From the NCBI GenBank assembly GCA_017430675.1, contig JAFRMM010000202.1, positions 1 through 8,041 on the forward strand: DNA of 8,041 nucleotides, given 5' to 3'. Below the pieces are notes generated by a model. That model had not been told where the DNA came from, made no database searches, and saw nothing but the letters and a program-made list of their open reading frames with translations. A program made the translations under genes and the position numbers. How positions within the stretch are numbered: position 1 is the stretch's first letter; every line of letters begins with the position of its first letter. The stretch is from Prevotella sp. (GTDB lineage Bacteria > Bacteroidota > Bacteroidia > Bacteroidales > Bacteroidaceae). This document shows positions 1 to 5,373 of the stretch, one piece after another.

Positions 1-68
1 ATACTCGTGATAATCATAAATAATGTAGAAATTTCACATAATATGAAGATAATCTGAGAAATTATATG

Positions 69-76
69 TAACTTTG
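69..76 (+). promoter_or_regulatory. Bacteroidota-type -7 promoter box (TAACTTTG)
   Basis: The octamer TAACTTTG matches the Bacteroidota sigma-ABfr -7 consensus TAnnTTTG. It lies 32 bases before the ATG of the Rpn-family gene, giving a short predicted leader of roughly 20 bases. The surrounding 1-100 stretch is strongly A+T-rich and contains no gene. No convincing -33 TTTG is visible at the usual distance, so only the -7 element is called. Confidence 0.6.
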
Positions 77-100
77 CAGCAGATTTAAAAGAATACGACA

Positions 101-946
101 ATGGCAAAGTACTTAGACCCGAAAGCCGACCTGACTTTCAAGAAGATATTCGGCGAGCATCCCGACTTGGTGATGAGCCTGCTCAACGCCCTGCTGCCGT
201 TGGAGAAGGGCAAGGAGATAACCGACATACACTATCTGTCGCCCGAGCGAGTGCCCCGCACCGAGGAGGGAAAGGACAGCATTGTGGACGTGTATTGCGA
301 GACGAACGACAAGCGCCAGTTCATCGTCGAGATGCAGATGTACTGGTCGACGAACTTCATGCAGCGCGTGCTTTTCAACTCGTCGATGGTCTATGTGAGC
401 CAACTTGACGAGGGTGAGAAGTTCAGCAAGTTGCAGCCCGTCTATTCGCTCAACCTCATCGACGACATCTTCGAGCCTAAGATGGAGGAGTATTACCATT
501 ATTATCACCTCGTCCACGACAAATACACGGAGAAGGTCATCGACGGCTTCCACCTTGTATTCGTTGAACTGAAGAAGTTCAAGCCCAAGACGATGGTTGA
601 GAGAAAGATGCAAGTGCTCTGGCTTCGTTTCCTGACAGAGATAAACAAGAAGACAGAGGAGGTTCCGCAGGAACTGCTCGACAATCCCGAAATCAGCAAG
701 GCTATTCGCCTCGTTGAAGAATCGGCTTACACCCGCGAGCAACTTCTCGGCTACGATATGTTCTGGGACAGAGTGCGCCGTGACAAGGACATGGCCGATG
801 AATTGAGGGAAACAAAGGAGCAACTTGCAAAACTTGAGAACGAGAAGACAGAAACTGCCCGCAAACTGAAGGCCATGAACGTGATGACCATCGAACAGAT
901 TGCCGAGGCAACAGGCCTGACGATGGAGGAAATATCATCTCTATAA
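101..946 (+). CDS. Rpn family recombination-promoting nuclease / PD-(D/E)XK nuclease family transposase (PDDEXK_2)
   Basis: This 281-residue protein belongs to the PDDEXK_2 (Rpn-like) family, often labelled 'putative transposase'. The N-terminus carries the family hallmark DPKADLTFKKIFG (residues 6-18). The nuclease core is visible as Asp63 in the strand KDSIVDVYC followed by the E-x-Q variant of the PD-(D/E)XK signature, Glu77-Met-Gln79, in FIVEMQMY. Residues about 230-258 form a charged coiled coil, and the C-terminus (MTIEQIAEATGLTMEEISSL) is the short helix-turn-helix-like tail common in Bacteroidales members. Length is normal for the family. Characterised E. coli RpnA-type proteins are DNA endonucleases that raise RecA-independent recombination. 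No flanking terminal inverted repeats are seen, so it is not called as an insertion sequence. It has its own promoter box at 69-76, and the next gene follows after 49 bases on the same strand. The family is confident; the cellular role is not. Confidence 0.9.
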   Translation: MAKYLDPKADLTFKKIFGEHPDLVMSLLNALLPLEKGKEITDIHYLSPERVPRTEEGKDSIVDVYCETNDKRQFIVEMQMYWSTNFMQRVLFNSSMVYVSQLDEGEKFSKLQPVYSLNLIDDIFEPKMEEYYHYYHLVHDKYTEKVIDGFHLVFVELKKFKPKTMVERKMQVLWLRFLTEINKKTEEVPQELLDNPEISKAIRLVEESAYTREQLLGYDMFWDRVRRDKDMADELRETKEQLAKLENEKTETARKLKAMNVMTIEQIAEATGLTMEEISSL

Positions 947-995
947 TATATAATAAAGGTAGAGAAACCACCCTCACCCGCAAAACGACAGCAAC

Positions 996-2150
996 ATGCC
1001 ACAGACCCTCTACCTACTGTTCTTTGCCGCCAATCTGGCGTTCATCCTGACCAATCTGTACGGATGGCTGCTGAAGTGGTTCTATAGGCCGAGGGCCTAC
1101 AGCGAGGAGTTCGGGCGGCTGTTCCCGGCGCAGTGGTCGGTGGGATGGCTCTATCTGTTGCAGACGTTAGAACTGCCTTACCTCTTCCGTATTGGCCAGG
1201 TTGACACGCTGCTTTATGCCAACGCCTTTGCCTTGCTCGTCTTCCCGCTGCTGATGCTGGTGATGTGCGAGGGATACTTCTTCCCCGAAGTCCGCCACAA
1301 GCGGAGCGACTACTGGATATTCCTGCCGCCCGTCGTTCCCCTGCTTCCGCTCTTCCTTCAGGCCGTCGGTCTCGTGACGCTGCCCGACGGCTACCGCCCC
1401 ATGGCGTTCGTGCTGACGGGCGTGCTGTTCGCGTGGTACTTCTGGCGCACCATCCGCATGGGGCAGCGCATCGGGCAGGCCGTGCGCCGCGTGAACGAGG
1501 ACACCTACGCTGACAGCGACGACTTCCCCACACGCTTCGCCCAGAAGATTCAGTGGCTGCCCACGTCCATCTGCGTGCTCATGGCCGTCAACTTCTGCCT
1601 CGACGACCCCACGGCGAAGGCCATCCGCGACATCGCCTTCACGGTGGTCAATATATGGTTCTGCATCTTTACCCTCAACCCCTGGCGACAGCCTTTCGAC
1701 ATCAGTGGGAAGAATACGGAGGGCGATGACTCGGACATTGCCGACGCACCTATGACCACCAACGCCGATGCCGAGGACGACACCACCGCCGACACAGCCT
1801 TCCGCCTCAGCGACGACCGCTACGACGAGTTGCGCCGCCGATTGGATAGCCTGCTCACCGACGAGCGCATCTTCACTGAGCAGCACATCACCGCCGACAC
1901 TCTGATGCAGCGCCTCGGCATCAATTCCAACTATCTCACCGAGGTCATCCGCCGCAGCGGCTACTCCTCGTTCTACGACATGATTTGCCAGCACCGTGTG
2001 CGCCATGCCATCGCCCTCATCCGCCAGTATCCCGACCGCCGCCTACTCGACATTGCCACCGACTGCGGCTTCACCTCCCCCTCGTCCATGTCGAAGGCCT
2101 TTGCCTCGCAGGGCAAGCCCTCGCCCTCCGTCTTCCGCAAGCCCGAATAA
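996..2150 (+). CDS. Membrane-anchored AraC-family transcriptional regulator
   Basis: This 384-residue protein has a hydrophobic N-terminal half and a DNA-binding C-terminal half. Likely membrane segments are near residues 4-26, 47-64, 70-90, 107-128, 135-153, 187-201 and 212-227. A polar, acidic Asp/Thr-rich linker follows (about 236-268). The AraC-type double helix-turn-helix occupies about 275-382: the first HTH is around ITADTLMQRLGINSNYLTEV and the second around LLDIATDCGFTSPSSMSKAF, ending in the family's PS-x-FRK signature. Bacteroidales have many such membrane-spanning AraC regulators; their signals are mostly unknown. The ATG at 996 is the natural start because hydrophobic sequence begins directly after it. 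No -7 box is seen in the 49 bases after the nuclease gene, so it may be read from the upstream promoter. The gene looks visibly more G+C-rich than its neighbours (not computed), which explains long spurious antisense reading frames over it. Its position just upstream of tandem repeats and the sulfatase/pore-former cluster makes that cluster the obvious candidate target. Confidence 0.88.
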   Translation: MPQTLYLLFFAANLAFILTNLYGWLLKWFYRPRAYSEEFGRLFPAQWSVGWLYLLQTLELPYLFRIGQVDTLLYANAFALLVFPLLMLVMCEGYFFPEVRHKRSDYWIFLPPVVPLLPLFLQAVGLVTLPDGYRPMAFVLTGVLFAWYFWRTIRMGQRIGQAVRRVNEDTYADSDDFPTRFAQKIQWLPTSICVLMAVNFCLDDPTAKAIRDIAFTVVNIWFCIFTLNPWRQPFDISGKNTEGDDSDIADAPMTTNADAEDDTTADTAFRLSDDRYDELRRRLDSLLTDERIFTEQHITADTLMQRLGINSNYLTEVIRRSGYSSFYDMICQHRVRHAIALIRQYPDRRLLDIATDCGFTSPSSMSKAFASQGKPSPSVFRKPE

Positions 2151-2184
2151 AGAACTTTGACCATGTCGAAGTTTTCTCGCCATG

Positions 2185-2211
2185 GCAGCACTGAAGCCAC
2201 CTTCGTGCTGC
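2185..2211 (+). terminator. Hairpin after the AraC-type gene, possible terminator
   Basis: The arms GCAGCAC (2185-2191) and GTGCTGC (2205-2211) are perfect complements. Inside them GAAG (2193-2196) pairs with CTTC (2201-2204) around a 4-base CCAC loop, leaving one bulged T. This gives an 11-bp hairpin starting 35 bases after the stop codon of the regulator gene. The following bases (TCATTTGG) are only weakly T-rich, so intrinsic termination is possible but not certain. It could also simply be a stable 3' end. Confidence 0.45.
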
Positions 2212-2231
2212 TCATTTGGCTTAACGAAAAA

Positions 2232-2306
2232 CTTTCCTCTCAGCGTATTTCTTTCCTCTGAGCGTATTTTTTCTTTCCTTTCAGCGTATTTACGTCGAGA
2301 GGAAAG
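2232..2306. repeat. Three tandem imperfect repeats plus an inverted partial copy, candidate operator
   Basis: Three direct copies of a unit CTTTCCTCTcAGCGTATTT occupy 2232-2250, 2251-2272 and 2273-2292. They differ at one or two positions and in the length of the trailing T-run (19, 22 and 20 bases). The first ten bases of the unit recur inverted as GAGAGGAAAG at 2297-2306. The block lies between the AraC-type gene and the -7 box at 2327. A repeat every ~19-22 bp is about two helical turns, compatible with AraC-family dimers bound in tandem on one DNA face; this is inference. Similar A/T-rich repeats that read as RKENTLR-like peptides on the minus strand may be dispersed in Prevotella intergenic regions, which would argue for a genomic repeat rather than a specific operator. 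Confidence 0.75.
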
Positions 2307-2326
2307 TCCTTTTGCGGGGAAAGCGA

Positions 2327-2334
2327 TACCTTTG
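2327..2334 (+). promoter_or_regulatory. -7 promoter box (TACCTTTG) of the sulfatase/pore-former cluster
   Basis: TACCTTTG matches the Bacteroidota TAnnTTTG consensus and lies 39 bases before the ATG of the small membrane protein that opens the cluster. It is the only such box seen between the regulator gene and the cluster, and later gaps inside the cluster are too short for further promoters. The TTTG at 2311-2314 is too close (12 bases) to be a standard -33 element. The weak -33 region may mean that an activator is needed, which fits the adjacent tandem repeats. Confidence 0.55.
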
Positions 2335-2365
2335 CCCCCAACAAATCATCAACATAACGTAGCAC

Positions 2366-2506
2366 ATGGAAGAAATCATCAAGACCGCAGGCATCGCCAT
2401 CTCCAGCGTCCTCGCCCTCGTCGTTCTCATTGTCCTCGTCCGTTCCCAGTGGTTCATCTACCGACAGGAGCGACGGCAGAAGAATAATCATTCACCTAAA
2501 AACTAA
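2366..2506 (+). CDS. Small single-pass membrane protein (46 residues)
   Basis: An open frame of 46 codons runs from ATG 2366 to TAA 2506. The product begins MEEIIKTAG, has one hydrophobic segment (about residues 8-25, rich in Ile, Val, Leu, Ala) and ends in a basic tail with RSQWFIYRQERRQK at 26-39. The positive-inside rule predicts an N-out/C-in inner-membrane topology. It starts 32 bases after the -7 box and ends 8 bases before the sulfatase start, so it appears to be the first gene of the transcript. No family is recognised and no function is assigned. Possible roles are a leader or regulatory peptide, or a small membrane partner of the following lipoproteins. The hydrophobic segment, promoter spacing and tight packing favour a real gene over chance. 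Confidence 0.6.
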   Translation: MEEIIKTAGIAISSVLALVVLIVLVRSQWFIYRQERRQKNNHSPKN

Positions 2507-2514
2507 TAATAATT

Positions 2515-4167
2515 ATGAGAAAAAAGTATTTCCTCGTCAGTGCCGCCTTGGCCATTCCGACAGGCGCACTATTCACGGGTTGTACCGAGAACAACGACAA
2601 CCCCATTGTGAACCCAGACCAGCCGAAACCTAATGGCGACGGTAAGTACAACATCGTCTTCATTACCTGCGATCAGGAAGCCTACATGGAACATTATCCT
2701 GCTGGTAGCGACTATGCGGCTCGCGAAAGGCTCAGACAGATAGGCACTACGTTCGAGAAACATTATGCCTGTGCCAATGTTTCCACTTCAAGTCGATCGG
2801 TCATCTATACCGGTCGTCACATCACAGAGACCTGCATGCTTGATAACACTAATTACGCTTTTGTCAACGATATGCCGCGAGACCTGCCCACCATAGGCGA
2901 CATGTTGCGCCAAGCAGGTTACTATACCGCTTTCAAGGGCAAGTGGCATGTGTCTAAAGATACCGAGTCACTCGAAGATTACGGTTTCAGCGACTGGACT
3001 GAAGGCGACATGTACGGTTCCGTCTATGAGGGATGGCATGAGGATGGAACTATCTGCGACAATAGCATCGAGTGGCTCCGCACCAAGGGAAAGGCTCTGA
3101 ACGAGGGTGGCCAGTCGTTCTTTCTGGCCGTGAACTTCTTGAATCCACACGACATCATGTACTACAACGAGGACGGCATTGGCGGACTGGCCGGTGAGGG
3201 TGTTCCTGCCCCTGATGATCCCGTTTATAAGAAAAGTTACGACGTGGTGCTGCCTGCATCATGGAACGAGCCGCTCGACAAGCCGGGCCGACCACAGGCG
3301 CACACCGAGTACTACTATAATTGGGAGCGTATGGTAGGGCCGACACCCAAGACAGCCGATAGTTGGAAACGCTTCCGTGACTACTATTATAATACCATTC
3401 AGGACGAGGACAACCATATGCTTCGCCTGCTTAACTATCTTAGCGAGGCTGGTCTGATGCAGAACACCATTATCATCTACACCAGCGACCATGGTGAACT
3501 ACAGGGTGCCCATGCCATGAAAGGCAAGGGCGGCAACATCTATGAAAACAATATTCACGTGCCCCTCATCGTCTATCATCCCGAGATAGTGGGCGGTCGC
3601 CACTGCCGTAACCTGACGTCACACCTCGACCTCGCACCGACGGTTATCGACTATGCCACAAACGGTAATCAGCAACAGTTCCAGCAGATAGCAGGTGAAC
3701 TGCGCGGTCATTCGCTTGTACCTGCCGTGAAGGATCCGAGCACTGACATCCGCAACAATGAGGGTGCCCTGTTTACCTTCGAGATGCTGTCAATGCTCGA
3801 CAGTGCATTCGTACTCAACCCTACTATGACGCCGGCCTACCGTGCCGACCTCAGCAAGCGCGGTTTCGTGCGCGGCATCATCACACCTGAATATAAAATG
3901 GCTCGCTATTTCTCGCCGCTCAATTTCAACACGCCTACTACTTACGAGGCATTGTGGGAAAACAACGATGTGGAGGTGTTCGTCTATGGCGGTGAAGAGA
4001 CAGATAATTTGGCATGGCCCAAGGGCAGCAACGAGAGTATCGTCACGATGATGAACCAGAAACTTAACGCTCTCATAGAGCATGAAATAGGCACCGACGA
4101 CGGACACGAAGTGCGTCAAGGCGGTGGATACAAAGGTGGAATCGGACTCTATAATCGAACTGATTGA
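2515..4167 (+). CDS. Sulfatase (S1 type, serine-type active site), lipoprotein
   Basis: This 550-residue alkaline-phosphatase-superfamily sulfatase hydrolyses sulfate esters, probably on glycans. A lipoprotein signal peptide ends in the lipobox LFTGC (lipidated Cys23), followed by an Asn/Asp/Pro-rich linker to about residue 43. Catalytic landmarks are in order: Asp53 in VFITCDQ (metal ligand; the usual second Asp is Gln, as in many DQ-type sulfatases), the activation motif Ser90-Thr-Ser-Ser-Arg94 followed by Thr99-Gly-Arg, Lys143/His145 in GKWH, His212 in NPHD, Asp325-His326 in TSDHGE, and Lys336 near IYENNIHVPL. Ser90 (codon TCC) should be converted to formylglycine by the maturase encoded next. 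The third motif position is Ser where Pro or Ala is usual. The gene stops at 4165-4167, overlapping the maturase ATG by one base. No SusC/SusD partner is present. The natural substrate cannot be told from sequence. Confidence 0.93.
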   Translation: MRKKYFLVSAALAIPTGALFTGCTENNDNPIVNPDQPKPNGDGKYNIVFITCDQEAYMEHYPAGSDYAARERLRQIGTTFEKHYACANVSTSSRSVIYTGRHITETCMLDNTNYAFVNDMPRDLPTIGDMLRQAGYYTAFKGKWHVSKDTESLEDYGFSDWTEGDMYGSVYEGWHEDGTICDNSIEWLRTKGKALNEGGQSFFLAVNFLNPHDIMYYNEDGIGGLAGEGVPAPDDPVYKKSYDVVLPASWNEPLDKPGRPQAHTEYYYNWERMVGPTPKTADSWKRFRDYYYNTIQDEDNHMLRLLNYLSEAGLMQNTIIIYTSDHGELQGAHAMKGKGGNIYENNIHVPLIVYHPEIVGGRHCRNLTSHLDLAPTVIDYATNGNQQQFQQIAGELRGHSLVPAVKDPSTDIRNNEGALFTFEMLSMLDSAFVLNPTMTPAYRADLSKRGFVRGIITPEYKMARYFSPLNFNTPTTYEALWENNDVEVFVYGGEETDNLAWPKGSNESIVTMMNQKLNALIEHEIGTDDGHEVRQGGGYKGGIGLYNRTD

Positions 4168-5360
4168 TGATACAATCTGATGACTATCGGCATTACGCTA
4201 TAGAGGTAAAACCTATAGGTGCTGCCTGCAACCTGCGATGCACCTATTGCTACTATCTGGGCACGGGGAGTGGCCAATCTGCCACTCCCGCCCTGATGGC
4301 CGACAACGTGCTTGACTCGTATATCCGTCAGGTCGTGGCCATCCACGGCCGACGGGCTGAGATAGAGTTTGCTTGGCACGGTGGCGAGCCAACCCTTGCT
4401 GGTATTCCCTTCTTTGAGCGCGTCGTCAGGTTACAAGAGAAGTATGCCACTGGTCGTCGAATCCTCAACACCCTACAGACCAACGGCACACGGCTCACTG
4501 ACGACTGGTGTCGTTTCTTCCACGACCACCACTTCCGCATCGGCATCAGCATCGACGGCCCAGAGCATCTGCATAATATATATAGAAAGGACGCGCACGG
4601 TGAAGGCACCTTCGCAAAGACCATGTACGGACTCGAACTGCTGCTGAAGCACAATGTCGAACTAAACATCTTAACCACTGTCAATGCGGCCAACGCCGAC
4701 CACCCCGATGAGGTGTACAATTTCCTACGCCAGTACACCGACTTTATGCAGTTCCTACCCGTCGTTGAGTGCCTGCCACAGACGGTCACGAAAAACGTCG
4801 CCATCCCTCCAGGGCTCTACACTGCCGATGCCACCAACCCCCGTCACCTCGCTCCCTATAGTGTCACTGCCTCTGCTTATGGCCGATTCCTCTGCACCAT
4901 CACCGACCTCTGGCTCCAGAAAGATTTTGGCCACAAGTTTGTGCAAGCCATCGAGGCCGCTATCGGCAACCTCACCCGCCACCCTGCCGGACTCTGCGTC
5001 CATGAAGCCGTATGCGGACACTGTGCCGTCGTTGAGAAAAATGGCGACCTCTACCGCTGCGACAGGTACGTCTTCCCTGAATACCGCATCGGCAACATCC
5101 TCGATAGCCCTCTCCACGATATGATGCAGACCAACCGTCGCTTCGGCGAGCACAAACTTGACAGCCTGCCCCACGAGTGCTTACACTGCGACGTGGCCGA
5201 CCTCTGCTTCGGCGGCTGCCCTAAAGACCGCCTTCTGGAGCGCCTCACCCTCAGCGGCATCGAGCGTCGAAACTACCTCTGCGATGGCTACCGCCAGTTC
5301 TTCCGCCACATCCGCGAGGTATATCCCACCATCATAAATAAATTAAAATTGTCATCTTAA
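4167..5360 (+). CDS. Anaerobic sulfatase-maturating enzyme (radical SAM, SPASM)
   Basis: This 397-residue radical-SAM enzyme oxidises the active-site Ser or Cys of sulfatases to C-alpha-formylglycine in the cytoplasm. The cluster motif CNLRCTYC supplies Cys21, Cys25 and Cys28. The family motif WHGGEPTLAG lies near 70-79 and ISIDGP near 128-133. The SPASM region carries Cys277, 283, 298, 338, 341, 347, 351 and 372; this spacing closely follows the two auxiliary 4Fe-4S clusters of characterised anSMEs. Asp299 directly after Cys298 (CDRYVFPEY) matches the proposed catalytic base. The ATG at 4167 is preferred: it overlaps the sulfatase stop as TGATG, suggesting translational coupling. A TTG one codon upstream (4164) is an alternative start. 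Genetic linkage with the Ser-type sulfatase suggests a dedicated pair. All key residues are present, so it should be active. Confidence 0.94.
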   Translation: MIQSDDYRHYAIEVKPIGAACNLRCTYCYYLGTGSGQSATPALMADNVLDSYIRQVVAIHGRRAEIEFAWHGGEPTLAGIPFFERVVRLQEKYATGRRILNTLQTNGTRLTDDWCRFFHDHHFRIGISIDGPEHLHNIYRKDAHGEGTFAKTMYGLELLLKHNVELNILTTVNAANADHPDEVYNFLRQYTDFMQFLPVVECLPQTVTKNVAIPPGLYTADATNPRHLAPYSVTASAYGRFLCTITDLWLQKDFGHKFVQAIEAAIGNLTRHPAGLCVHEAVCGHCAVVEKNGDLYRCDRYVFPEYRIGNILDSPLHDMMQTNRRFGEHKLDSLPHECLHCDVADLCFGGCPKDRLLERLTLSGIERRNYLCDGYRQFFRHIREVYPTIINKLKLSS

Positions 5361-5373
5361 AAACTTACGTCTT

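Noticed and set aside
113..823. A 236-codon open frame on the minus strand across the nuclease gene
   Set aside because: It is a shadow of the Rpn-family gene. The plus-strand frame carries the conserved DPKADLTFKKIFG and E-x-Q motifs and has a promoter box.
101..946. Nuclease gene as an insertion sequence transposase
   Set aside because: No terminal inverted repeats or target duplications are seen around the gene; the 'transposase' label of this family is historical and the motifs are those of a PD-(D/E)XK nuclease.
1167..2006. A 279-codon open frame on the minus strand across the AraC-type gene
   Set aside because: The plus-strand product has clear membrane segments and an AraC domain. 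The antisense product is His/Val/Glu-rich with no recognisable family, as expected from the high G+C third positions of the real gene.
2232..2306. Tandem repeats as a possible CRISPR array
   Set aside because: The units are contiguous, imperfect and have no unique spacers; no cas gene is present.
4164..4166. TTG as the start codon of the maturase gene
   Set aside because: The ATG immediately after it (4167) overlaps the sulfatase stop in a typical TGATG coupling arrangement, and the extra codon adds nothing.
2515..5360. Sulfatase and radical-SAM genes as part of a polysaccharide-utilisation locus
   Set aside because: No SusC/SusD homologue, glycoside hydrolase, lyase, hybrid two-component regulator or ECF sigma/anti-sigma pair is present in the window.
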